Assembly (NCBI GenBank): GCA_030549335.1
Contig: CM060194.1
Location: 39,077,171-39,141,170, forward strand
DNA from: Pontederia crassipes
Lineage: Eukaryota; Streptophyta; Magnoliopsida; Commelinales; Pontederiaceae
DNA: 64,000 nucleotides
Reading direction: 5' to 3'
The position numbers were made by a program, and so were the translations under genes. This document shows, piece after piece, positions 52,648 through 63,031 of the stretch; positions within the stretch are counted from its first letter, which is position 1, and the number at the start of each line of letters is the position of its first letter. The notes under the pieces were generated by a model that saw only the letters and a program-made list of their open reading frames with translations, was not told where the DNA came from and did not search any database.

Positions 52648-53849
52648 TGCACTAGTCGTATCAAGTAGTAAAGTAGAGAATAGAGTGTTGAACTCACGAG
52701 AAACTAGTTAAATCTAATCTATCCTAATAATCTACTAAGAGAAGAAAATAGATTTTAGGATATGAAAATAGAAAATTAAAGGTGCAAAAAATAAATGATA
52801 AACAAATAAAATAAACTGGTGTTGAGTCTTGAGAATTATGCATGATTAATGTAAAGATAAATGTGTATATTCTTTTGTAATGGTTGAGTTATAACAGTAA
52901 ATAATAACTTCGATTCTTATGATGAATTAGGAGTACCTAAAATATTGACCTCTCAAGACGAGTAAACCGAACTACCTTAACTTCTAATAAAACTAATAAC
53001 CGTAAATGACAAGTCAATTATTAATTTTACAGAGAATTAAAATGCATGAGTATGTATCTCCTACACTATTATTCATCCATAAATCTACATAGAATAATAG
53101 ATCGCACGAAATTTGGCACTAACATCGAGTTACCGAACACCCATTATATATGCTTCAACTTAGAATTAGAAGATCAATTATCAATGCAATAATAATTTCT
53201 GAAACTAATCACTCTTCATATAGGTTTGTAATATAATTTCAGAAATAAAATTACTTATCAAAAGGCAATGAACTCAGCATGCATAATCAATAGAAACCGA
53301 AAAGTTTAATTAACTCAACTAATAACAAGGTTCAAACGGTTTTCCTACTTAAAAAGAATATAAAATCCTTATTACAAAAATAATATACTATAATAATTAG
53401 GTAAACGAATATCCAAATAAAAGATGGAAGAAGAATTCTTAACCTTCGGGACCTCTGGACCGTTGCACAATACAAACGACGAGTTGCTGCGTAATCTTCT
53501 CCTTCTGTTGATCTTCAAGCCTTGAAATTCATCCTCTGCAATATGGCATGGCTCCCAAGTCTCAAGCACATCCAAGCACCACAAGCACACATTTTTCATA
53601 TCCTAGAGACTTTATTTGTAGCCTCCAAAGGTCCTAAGATTTTTGGTAGAGTTTCAATTTAATTTGAAGTCTTTTCATATTTAAACAATTAAATTCGGAA
53701 TAGACTTTGATAGGTTTTTAAAATCATCCAAAACTCCTTCAAATTTGAGTAAATATGTTTCCTAATAATCCCTGAGGCTTAGGATAAAATTTGCGTTTGA
53801 ACTGGACTTGAAATTCATAAAAAAGTCGAAGAAATCTCGAAAATAGCCT

Positions 53850-54060
53850 TCGTAACGGTCCATAATAGCTTTGTAACGATTGAATATGATTTTTCACAGC
53901 CCATAACACTGATTTCACGGCCCTTACAGTGTCCAAATCGAATTAAAAGTGTGGTTTTAATGTCCTGTAACTTGGATTTCACGGTCCGTAGCTCGGGCAA
54001 ACTTTTTAAGCGAAACTGGATATTTAACGGGCATTACAGACTTCTCATGACCCATTATAT
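53850..54060 (-). repeat. CACGGCCC(G/T)TA motif array in e3
   Basis: About seven words such as TTTCACGGCCCTTACAG, TTCACGGTCCGTAGC and TAACGGGCATTACAG, with two more just beyond the foldback element (54756-54800). The array sits in U3, as in e1 and e2. Confidence 0.7.
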
Positions 54061-54076
54061 TTAACTTTCAGCCTAT

Positions 54077-54734
54077 GGGGTAAATTACATGAATGGTCCC
54101 CCAACTTTGAGTCGATTTCCAATTGGTCCTCCAATTTCAATTTATAATCAGAACGTCCTCCATCTTTCATTTTCTTGCACGCTTAGTCCTCTTGACCGGT
54201 GATCACAGGTTCCCCAGTTGCCTTGCATACGTGGCCGACTTTCTCTCTCTTCCACGTTAGCTTAAGTCGGCCACGTCATTATAAAAATTTTAAAAAATAA
54301 TAAAAAAAGATAAAGTTGTCCACGTCATTAAAAAAATTTAAAAAAAAAGTGAGTTGGGAAGAGAGAGGACGGGGGTGATCGCCCCCTTTCGATCGAGCTC
54401 AGTCGGCTAGTCGAGCTCAGCCATGGCGAGCTCGATCGGAGGGGGGGCGACCGCCCCCTCTCTTTCCAACTTAGTTTTTTTAATGACGTGGACAACTTCA
54501 TCTTTTTTTATTATTTTTTAAAATTTTTATAATGACATGGCCGACTTAAGCTGACGTGAAAGAGAGAGAAAGTCGACCACGTAAGCAAGACGACCGGGGA
54601 ACTTGTGATCACCGGTCAGGAGGACTAAGCGTGCAAGAAAATAAAAGATGGAGGATGTTCTGGTTATAAATTAAAGTTGGGGGACTAATTGAAAATCGAT
54701 TCAAAGTTGGAGGACCATTCGTGTAATTTACCCC
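54077..54734. mobile_element. Foldback-type MITE (658 bp)
   Basis: The two halves are inverted copies for nearly their whole length, starting GGGGTAAATTACATGAATGG at left and GGGGTAAATTACACGAATGG inverted at right. The flanks are AGCCTAT and AGCCTTT, a likely 7-bp duplication with one mismatch. It has no coding capacity; the superfamily is uncertain. Confidence 0.8.
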
Positions 54735-55049
54735 AGCCTTTCGGGCAAAATTGGAGATTTAACGGGCCGTTACAGACTTCTCATGACCCGCTATATTCAT
54801 TTCAGCCTTGGCGGCCTCTACTAATTTCCACTTTCTAACTCCGTTTTAACTCCGATTTGAGCGTAGTTTTTCTCCAATGACTTCCTAACTCAATTCTCTT
54901 ATTTCTGCAATAAAAGATATATTTTGGGTAGATTTCTATTTTTATAAATTTAAAGCAAATAAGGTTAAAAAATGATGCATGTTATATGAAAATGAATCGA
55001 AATGTGATTAAATGCATGGCTAATTATATGTTGTATTTTGCATGCATCA

Positions 55050-55054
55050 GCTAC
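55050..55054. other. Right TSD (GCTAC) of solo LTR e3
   Basis: Identical to 51232-51236. Confidence 0.88.
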
Positions 55055-55854
55055 CCCTCTTGCTACCTGGGTCCGCTCTTGACAACACTATAGTTGACAC
55101 ATATTGTGATTGGACTTTCACAATCCGTTAATTGTGAAGTTTCCCAACTTATACACGTGAAATTAATCTTTTCATGGCTATGATGGAAATGTAATGACCC
55201 ATGATAAATTCCCTCTGGTCATGTAAAATTTTTTTTGAGTGTCATGACAAACGTGTTGGTTTGTGAAGTTGTAAAGACTGTCTTTAACCTATTTGTGATA
55301 TGCGTGAAAACATAATAACGTCACGTGATTTTTTATTTTCAAATCTGTTATAAATAACACTAATGTTATAGCTTAGTCATGGCCCATTATGTAATTCCCT
55401 AATCCAAATTGCTGAAGGAATCATGAAAGTTGATAGATCCGTGAACTTCAACTCGTGGTCGTGACTAGAATGTCATAACACATGACTAGATGTAAACTTC
55501 CAGCCAAACGATCGGTGAAATTCATGGAAGATGCATGAAGCTCTTGTGTCATGGTTGCGACTAGATTGTTATGGCTCGTAAAATCTTCATTCTATGAAAT
55601 AACCTTGTCAGAGGCATGACTGATATGTTTCATTCATGAAATCTCTTGTAACAATCGTGACACCCTTGTCATGGCCCGTGATATTTTCTCTTTTATTTTT
55701 CAAAAGCTCATTTGACCCTATTTTGCATAATTCTTCTTTTTTCCCTTCCTTTGTTGCTTTCTTTGTTTTTTTTTCTTGTAAAATAGCATCATTTAGAAGT
55801 AGACGATTTCTTCAAATGACTTAAACAAATAAATTTAAAAATCGATGCATCCTT
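55055..55854 (-). repeat. Fragment of an e2-like LTR
   Basis: It carries CATGGCCCGTGATATT-type words throughout 55100-55690. The segment at 55690-55850 (ctcatttgaccctattttgc, then ttcttcttttt and 'aaatcgatgcatcc') parallels the e2 LTR at 23825-23975. It ends at 'gatgcatcc', where the copia relic begins. The 5' part and partner LTR are not visible. Confidence 0.6.
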
Positions 55855-55859
55855 GTAAG

Positions 55860-57660
55860 ATGACGACTCCAAGAACTCCACCTCTTCAGCTACTTATAGA
55901 GCATAAGTCATACCGCTTAGGAGGACCCACTTGTAGAAGCAATTGACTCCTTTTATGTTGCTCTTTAGGTTCTTCATTCTCTGCTACTTCATGTGAACTT
56001 TCAACATCATCCCCAATTGGAGTGACTTCAATCTCCACCTATTTATTGGCACTCTCTTTTGTTGTATCAATAGTCTCCACCTTCAATTGAAGTATTAATG
56101 CTTCATCAAATGTCACACTTCGGTTGTTGATGACTTTGTGTTCCGAAGGAGATCAGATTCTGTAGCCCTTCACTCATGCACCATATCCCATGAACACCCA
56201 TTCTTTGCCTCTTGGTTCCATCTTCCTTTTAGTGATGTGATAGTATGCTGGATAACAAAAAGTTAATCAACAAGATTTTTTGACCTTACCCCGGTAGGAG
56301 TCTTGAGATCAAATAGTTGCGCGGCTTCGATTCATTCTAGAATGCCCAGACCAACATTAGAGAGCATGCACCTTGCTCTCTTCAAAAGCGTTCTATTCAT
56401 TCGTTCTGCCACTCCATTTTGCTGTAGAGTATCCCTAACAGTATGATGCTTGGTAATGCCTTTATCTTTTCAGAACTAATTGAATTCAGCAGAACAGAAC
56501 TCCAGACCGTGACGGCGCTTCACTTTCTTCGACGTTTAATTCTCCATCAAAACCTTCCACTGCTTGAAGACCTCGAATGACTCACTCTTGTGCTTCATCA
56601 AAAATACCCAAGTCATCCTCAAGTAGTCATAGATCATGGATAGAAAGTATCTGGCACCTCCCAATGATGGAACACGAGATGGACCCCAACAATCAGCATG
56701 GATGTAGTGAGTGTCTCTTTCATCCTATGCACTGCCTTGCCAAACTGAAGCCTTCGTTATTTGCCACACACAAAGTGCTTGCAATTGTAGAAACTAATTT
56801 CAAATATCTTTTGTCCTCTCAAAAGATGTCGCATGCTGAGAATGTTCATTCCATTCTAACTCATATGCCCAAGTCGTATGTGCCACAACCTAGACTTTTC
56901 TGACTCTGATGAACTAGCCACATTAGCAATAACAGAGATTGTCTTGCCTTGTAATGTGTACAAGGACTTCTATTTGACTCCCTTCAGAATTGTACTATCG
57001 CCCTTCATAATCGCGAGGATGCCTCCAACAATAATGATCTGACTCCTTTTAGAGTACACGACTCCAAGTGATATCAAATTCTTTTTCAGTTGCGGAACAT
57101 GGCGGGCATATGTCAACATCCTCACAAGATTGTCATGAGCTTTGATTTGCACAGAACCGATTCCAACTATCTGACATGACGCATTATTGCTCATGATGAC
57201 ATTTCTGTCGCCAGTCTTCTAATAAGATGAGAATCATTCTTTATTCGAAATCATATGATAGGAATACCCCGAATCAAGAACCCAACCATCCTCGACACAT
57301 CCTTGTTCAATAGCAGCAAGAACCAAAACATCTTTTGATTCTTCATTTTCATGTGCCACCACGGCAATGGGGCCTTCATTTTCTTTGGACAATCTTTCTT
57401 CCAATGACCTAGTTCTTTACAGTAATTACAGATGTCTTTGGCAGTAATCTTCTTCTTTGGTTTGGATTTCTTTGAATCCGAGGTTTGTCCCTTCTCTGCT
57501 CGATACCAATCCCATGACCTGAATATCTATGAAATTTCTAGATGCCCTATGCCGAAATTCACGAATATGGAGACTTGATCTTACTTCTTCCAGAGTTTTA
57601 GTTTTGGAACTTGATTTATTTGACTAACAAATTCCACCTTTGTGTTTGGCCAAATTTCGC
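55860..57660 (-). pseudogene. Copia zinc knuckle, protease and integrase remnants
   Basis: Minus-strand readings in order: YCKELGHWKKDCPKK (zinc knuckle, about 57430-57380); LDSGYSYHM (protease active-site region, about 57280-57250); MSNNASCQIVGIGSVQIKAH and LKKNLISLG (pre-integrase, 57194-57070); RRHGLEFCSAEFN and QQNGVAERMNRTLLKRARCM (integrase core, about 56515-56370); then VKGYRIWSP and SVTFDEALIL (56170-56090), the region before reverse transcriptase. The DSG and NGVAE(R)MNRT motifs are diagnostic of Ty1/copia. Stops and shifts occur throughout. Confidence 0.82.
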
Positions 57661-58304
57661 TTCGACGACAAGAACTTCACATGATTCGACATTTTAATCC
57701 ACCCAAGTTCTGCCTGTGTATTTGGATGAAGTTCCTGGAAATCTAGTGGCAGCCTCATTAGTCTTGATGAGGATGCGAGCGGCCGAATCCGGCAATCTCC
57801 GATCGGATATGGTCAGCCATGGGAGGGATCCACCTGAACGTCGTCCCATCCCGCGCCAAGGCCCCGATCTAACCGGATCTGCCTACGTTGGTGGCGCTGA
57901 AGTGGAAAGAAATAACTGTGCCGGAGAAGAAGGGGGGAGCTTCTCACCTCATCACAGGAAGGAGACGAATCTTTTCTTCTCTAGAGGCTATTAGACATTT
58001 TTGCCAGGGGATGCGGCGAGGTAGGTCATGCTAGAACCACCACAGGGACGTGTCTGCGAAGGCGAAGCAGAGAATGAGAGGGAGAAGTCGGAGAGAGAAC
58101 GGGGGGAGATGGACGCAAACGAATGGCTCGGGCATTGAGGCGTTGAAAAAAGTTCTTGCGCAACTATGAAACATTTTTTCGAAACATTTCTAAACTTATT
58201 GCTTTGACTAGAACAAAAGTTCCCGTGAGTCCCGCAAGAACTTTTGTTGTTGTTTGGGGGAACTTCGGCTAGTGCCGGCCAAAAGTTTCACACCAAACAC
58301 GACC
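57635..58304. mobile_element. GC-rich insert in copia gag, TIR-like ends
   Basis: It begins GTGTTTGGCCAAATTTCGC and ends, inverted, GTGTTTGGTGTGAAACTTTT. The interior is GC-rich with an open frame at 57716-57994 of no recognised family. It separates two parts of the copia Gag. A Harbinger-like or other small DNA element is likely, but the target duplication was not fixed. Confidence 0.4.
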
Positions 58305-58460
58305 CATATAATGGAGGAAGCGAAACTAACAGAAGTAAGATAACATCTTCATCCTCAATTTTTACATCAATATTTCTCAGTTTTGTTAACAAATAATTTA
58401 ATTGATTAAGTTGTTCCTTCATAGGGGTACCTTCTTGCATCCGTAGGGTGAACAGACGTT
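58305..58460 (-). pseudogene. Copia Gag fragment (UBN2-like)
   Basis: The minus strand reads RLFTLRMQEGTPMKEQLNQL then LTKLRNIDVKIEDEDVILLL then SLPPLYG, a well-preserved piece of the Tork/Tnt1-type Gag helix region. Confidence 0.85.
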
Positions 58461-59919
58461 GTCACATACGTGCTCCACAAACATCATATTTGCATAATCA
58501 TGCATTTGAGTAACATATTTAGTTAGTTTGGATGTTCATCTAATGATATTTGTATATATGAATTAATATTTCAATTAGAGCATAATGAGTACTTAATTAT
58601 CGATATAACCTTATAAAGTAATTATATAAGGTTATTAGGAATAAATTATAAAATTCATTAATATTGTAAATTATATGTTTAAATATGATTAAGTAAGCTT
58701 AATTAGGATTAAAACACTTAGTTATGATAAAAAATGTGATTGGATATCACTTAGGGTTCCAAGCAGATAGATCAAAAGTTGCTTGATGAGATATTTTTCT
58801 GAACCACCATATGACGTCGGAAAATACTGAAAACAATATATAAGCAACCTATCACGACTGAAAAATTACCAGAGGTAAAATTCGAGCGAAACGGACTAGA
58901 GAAAATCGGAAAGGTCAATTGTTTCAGGTGAGTTCTTAATTCTAAAATTGACTCTGTGATTGAGATGTTCATTTCTTCGTGCTTTCAAACTCATAAATCC
59001 TGAAATTTTGTATGGTCTTTCTATGGTAGCTTTCCATGGCCACTGAAATCACTTAAAAATCATTTGTATAAAGGAAGTTATAGATCAATCTTCATAGGTC
59101 GCATGTACTATCCTGAGTCAGATATATGTTCACTTTTTAAATTAGGACACAATTATAATAGTTCGAATTAGGCATTGAAATTTGGATATATTTAACTAGA
59201 CATTCCAATGGTACGGTGAGAGGTGGAATCATCCTATTTGGACATGTATCTTGGGAGAAACAAATTTTGTATTTCGTATGTCCTCTTCTATCAAGTTTCA
59301 AGACATTTACAAAACATGAACCTTGTTTTGAGAAAATTGTGCGGGTTGAGACCTAGAGCGGACAATATCACGCACTAGTCAGGAATGTTATATATAGTAT
59401 CAGATTTATTTCGTGTGACCCTTTGTGCATGTGGGGTGCAATCACTCAACGAGGACATTGAGTCTCCTAAGGGGGAAGGATGCATGAGGCGTGCTTTAGA
59501 TTAGTCCTACATTCATAAGTCACGAAAGAGATGTTGAGTATATATGAGAACATATTCTTCACTAGGTGTGATACATTTTGAGAAAATCATGCAAGTTGAG
59601 ACTTAGAGCAGATAGGAATGTTTCACGGCACTGTTTCATGATCATGACAAATGCTTCACAATCCACTTGTGACAATGTAATTTTCACCCTTGACAGCTTC
59701 TCTGTTTTTCACTTTTCGGCTCCATTTTAACTTCAATTTGAGTGCAAATTTTCTTCGTTGGCTTTGTAATTCAGTTTTCTTGCTTTTTAGACATTTGGGT
59801 AGATTTTTATTTTTGTAAAATTAATGTAAATGAGCTCATAAAGTAATGTATGCTAATAGAGAATGATTCGAAATAAGATTAAATGTAATACTAAATATAT
59901 GTTAGATTTTGCTTGCATT
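58461..59919. repeat. LTR-like insertion splitting copia gag
   Basis: The left part (58500-59300) resembles a plus-strand gypsy LTR with TATA-like 'acaatatataagcaacc' (about 58830). The right part (59640-59919) parallels the end of the e3 LTR (54800-55049). A TRIM-like repeat lies between. Copia Gag coding resumes at 59921. Terminal duplications could not be fixed. Confidence 0.5.
59230..59620. repeat. TRIM-like direct repeat
   Basis: TTTTGAGAAAATTGTGCGGG followed by 'ttgagacctagagcggacaa' (about 59325-59365) recurs in degraded form at about 59576-59615, 251 bases on. The phrase 'gagcggacaatatcacgc' is common to short noncoding plant retroelements. Confidence 0.5.
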
Positions 59920-59920
59920 A

Positions 59921-60225
59921 AAGACCTTGATTATCATCTCATTCACTAGGAAAAATAGAATTATCGAGTGCGCCTTCTCCTCTTGTGCTGCCAAATTAGT
60001 GAGGTCCGTCAACCTTCTTTTCTTTGCTCTTCGACTTTTTCTTCTTTGGTTTGTTCTTGGACACATTCGTGAGCAGCGTCCAGACTTCTTGTTGCTTTAG
60101 AAACGCTCACATCTTGATTTTTCATAACTCGAAACTGTTTCTGTGAACTTCTTCATCTTCATGTTGTGCGATGTCATCTCTTTGTCTGATTGAGAATCGC
60201 TGATGGACCCTAAGGCTCTCATACT
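59921..60225 (-). pseudogene. Copia Gag N-terminal remnant
   Basis: Minus-strand readings MKMKKFTETVSSYEKSRCE and, near the insertion, QEEKAHSIILFFLVNEM fit the start of a Tork-type Gag (the 'EEKAHS-I-L-LSDEV' motif). Stops and shifts are present. Confidence 0.65.
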
Positions 60226-60226
60226 A
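60215..60226 (-). other. Primer-binding site of copia relic
   Basis: The minus strand reads TAGTATGAGAGC, two mismatches from TGGTATCAGAGC (initiator tRNA-Met), three bases from the LTR. Confidence 0.7.
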
Positions 60227-60229
60227 GTT

Positions 60230-60525
60230 TGTTACGAAAAGAGGGAAAGAAATTGAACAAACACAGAAGAACAGACGAGATTTACGAGGTTCACCCTAAA
60301 CTGAGTTATGTCCTCGGATGGCGACTCTCTTTGTTATATGACATATTGATGATTCCAAAAATATGAAATAACTCAATCATCATGAAGTTTATATAGGGAA
60401 CTTCAATATAAAATAAAAAATAAAGTTCCTAAAATCGTCTAGATTTCGGGAGCTCAATCGCGAGCCTCCCCTCAAGATCGCTGCCTCGTATAGGACGAGT
60501 GACTTTGCTACGCGTATGACTAACA
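60230..60525 (-). repeat. 5' LTR of copia relic (296 bp)
   Basis: Ends are TGTTA...TAACA. On the minus strand CCCTATATAAACTTC (about 60397-60383) is a good TATA box. The size suits Tork/TAR-type elements. Confidence 0.65.
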
Positions 60526-60691
60526 TATGAGCTTACGGTTACAATTGGGTTCAAATTTAAGGCATTATCAACATAAATCCATAAAACTTGTGTTATTTAT
60601 ATTTTTTGACAATAAGACTGAGTTTATTCTAAAGATTGTGTCAAACTTCACTTTAAGTAACATTTCTATTTTTAATTTCAATTCTAATTTC

Positions 60692-61511
60692 CACTACAAA
60701 AAATCATGATTTCAGACTCGTTGTCCTATAAAAAATCCCATGAAATTGATCACAAATTATTAGTGGCATGTTTCTGACATATTATACCCATTCGATCAAA
60801 AGCACTCATCTCAAATAAGTTTGTGACACGTAGTGACATCCATATGGCAAATTCTAATTAATTGAACCGTCTCTTCACTAGTTGTGAAGGACGGTGACCT
60901 TGATAACTTGTGATGGATAAATTGATCTTTCAAAATTTTGACGAAAAAATCTGCTAAAAATTGTGAAATAGTTGCCTTTGCAATTTCCGAAGGAACAATC
61001 TGTGGAAGATTATCTCCTCAATAATTTTGGTGGACTTGTCCATTGAAAATTGCGAGGGGAGATGCTTGCATCTTTTACAATTTCTGACCCAAGACATTTT
61101 TCAAAATTGAAGAGGGGATGGAGAAGGAGAATGGATCGGAGGAGGGAGAGGAGAGATAGAGGAGGAAAATTGGAAGCAAATTTAAATTGTTATATGATAT
61201 ACACGACTTTAAAAAATTGAACATCTAAAATCTTAAAATATCTTTTATAGTATATTACTTTTAATTTTCGATGAATTTTGTCTTTGCAATTTCCATATTT
61301 CAGTCGCGAATGATTTATCCGTCAAAATTAGTGGTGGTTCATTCAACTGTCATAATTTAAGATCGAGAACAACTATCACTATTATCATTTCCACAAATTT
61401 TGTAGTCGTCGTAATTACGGGCAGTTTTTTTTATTTTAGATAACAACATTTTTCACTAATTGTGAAAGAATATATGCCGCCGCAAATATGTTGCCATATT
61501 TTCTTGTATTA
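60692..61511. mobile_element. Non-autonomous CACTA-type element
   Basis: The left end is CACTACAAAAAATC and the right, inverted, TAATACAAGAAAATATG, flanked by TTC on both sides (60689-60691 and 61512-61514). The 820-bp body is noncoding with repeated 'aattgtg' and 'gtcgcaa'-type words. Confidence 0.6.
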
Positions 61512-61514
61512 TTC

Positions 61515-61975
61515 TCATTTTAGTAATTATGCTTCAGTGGCCAATTAAAATTATCAGTTAAATTATTGTATAACTGATAGTGTCTCTTAAATTGGATTTT
61601 GTCAGGGGAGGATATTTAATTTGGATCGCATTAGGATAAGATTTGTAAATTCTTGGAAATTACGATTGCGGGTTTAACTTGAAACTCTGCAGTGCATTAA
61701 GTTTTGAACTAAAAGTCGAGTTGGATCGATCTTTAATTTGTGAATAATGTGTATAATCGATAATACAAATTAAATCGCACCACTTTCCAAACATTGCATG
61801 CTGCGTCGTACACAAAATTAGGAAGCGTTCCAGGAATTTATTGATCCACCATTAAAATGTATTGTTGTACCTTGATTATTATTAATATAATAGTAATAAT
61901 AAGTCGGTTTTCTATCGACTTATTATAATTGCATCGTATACATGTTGTCCTGGTCTTACACAAAATTATGGAGTA
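61515..61975. other. AT-rich intergenic DNA
   Basis: Nothing supportable was seen. Confidence 0.6.
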
Positions 61976-62040
61976 AGGGGGGAGGACCCCCCTCCCCCCA
62001 TCCACGCCCGTTGGATGGGGATCCGACGGGCGCGGATTTC
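61976..62040. repeat. GC-rich double hairpin
   Basis: GGGGGGAGG...CCCCTCCCCCC (61978-62000) and CGCCCGTTGGAT/ATCCGACGGGCG (about 62006-62034) are two adjacent inverted repeats, the second with one mismatch. They mark a sharp change from AT-rich to GC-rich DNA and could be a transposon end. Confidence 0.65.
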
Positions 62041-62139
62041 AAACCCTTTTTTTTTTAAAATCCATTTTCTTTATTTTTTTCGGTTTTCTTTATTTTTTCG
62101 TTTTGTGCTTTTGTTCGGCGGCGTCCCGATCTTTTTTTT

Positions 62140-62600
62140 GTGTGCCCTAGTTTTAGCCGACGTCCGAGCGCGTCCGACGTCACCCTCCGCCCTCCGTTCG
62201 TCGCCGTCCGCAGCCGTCCATCGCCCTCCGCAGGAATCCATCGCAGGCCGACCGCAGGCTGTCCGCAGATCCGTCCGCAGCTGTCTGCAGGCCGACCGCA
62301 ACTGCCATTTGTCGCCGTCCGTCCACCGACCGAAGCTGCCGTTCGTCGCCCCCCGTTCGCCATCCGCGCTCGGTGATTTTCTGTCCGCAGCCGCTGATTC
62401 GCCGTCCGCGCGCCGTATGTCCGCGCACTGTCCGCTGTCCGTCCGTCCGCGCGCCGTCCGCCGTCCATCCGTCCGCAAGCCGTCCGCCGTCCGCCGTCCG
62501 CGCCACGCCTAGTGATTCGTGTGAGTCCGCCATCCGCGCCGCGCCCGGTGATTTGCCGGCCGTCCGCCGTCACCCGAGATCACCCGACTATCGCCCGAGA
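62140..62600. repeat. GTCCGC-rich minisatellite
   Basis: Dozens of GTCCGCCGTCCGC, GTCCGCAG and similar words make the block very GC-rich with open frames on both strands. The apparent proteins are arginine, proline and alanine repeats. It could be a leader of the downstream FRS-like gene or a transposon subterminal region. Confidence 0.7.
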
Positions 62601-62870
62601 GGTATTCTCCGTCTGGTTCTCCTTCTTCACTTCAATTATGACTATCACCTGACTAAACCTTCATTGTATCCTCTCGTAGACTCGCCTGAGGCATCATTCG
62701 TCGAATTTGTGGCTCTTCGTCCATTTGTGCTTGGCGTCGGGCGAGTTGGTGTATGGTTTGCCTTGATCCTCTCCTTAAAGATAATTTGAATTTTCCTTTG
62801 AGAGTTTTGGATAGTTGAAGTTATCATATGCCACTCAGTTTTCGTTTTGGTGAAATTAAGATTGGAGTAG

Positions 62871-63013
62871 ACAATTGCATGCTAAATCTTAGTTCTCTTA
62901 GTTCTTAGTTCTCTTATGCAAATGCAATTGCATGTTAAATCTTAGTTGTCTTATGTGAATACAATTGCATGTTAAATGGTAGTTTTCTTATGTGTATACA
63001 ATTGCATGTTTTT
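62871..63013. repeat. ~47-bp tandem repeat before FRS pseudogene
   Basis: Three to four units of 'acaattgcatgttaaatctt' plus 'agttctcttatgtgaat', ending about 20 bases before the FRS-like ATG. 62601-62870 is unremarkable. Confidence 0.8.
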
Positions 63014-63031
63014 AGCTAAAAGGGCTTGGAG

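Larger units (their letters stand above)
51237..55049 (-). repeat. Solo LTR of Athila/Tat-like element (e3), with insertions
   Basis: Ends are TGATGCGTAG and TTTTGCATGCATCA, flanked by GCTAC on both sides, with no internal region: a solo LTR made by LTR-LTR recombination. After removing the CACTA element and the foldback element it is about 1.78 kb, close to the 1.74 kb of the e1 LTR. Homology to the R/U5 block of e1 is clear at 52650-52720. The minus orientation follows from that homology. Confidence 0.9.
55855..60525 (-). mobile_element. Ty1/copia relic (Tork-like), split by insertions
   Basis: On the minus strand: 5' LTR (60525-60230), primer site (60226-60215), start of gag (60225-59921), an inserted LTR (about 59919-58461), more gag (58460-58305), a small insert (58304-57635), then gag zinc knuckle, protease and integrase (57660-55860). 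Reverse transcriptase and the 3' LTR are missing. All coding parts carry stops and frame shifts. Confidence 0.78.

Noticed and set aside
56577-56903. 108-residue plus-strand open frame
   Set aside because: It is antisense to the copia pre-integrase and integrase remnants.
62015-62789. Several overlapping open frames of 78 to 172 residues
   Set aside because: All are translations of a GTCCGC minisatellite, open in most frames, with low-complexity products.
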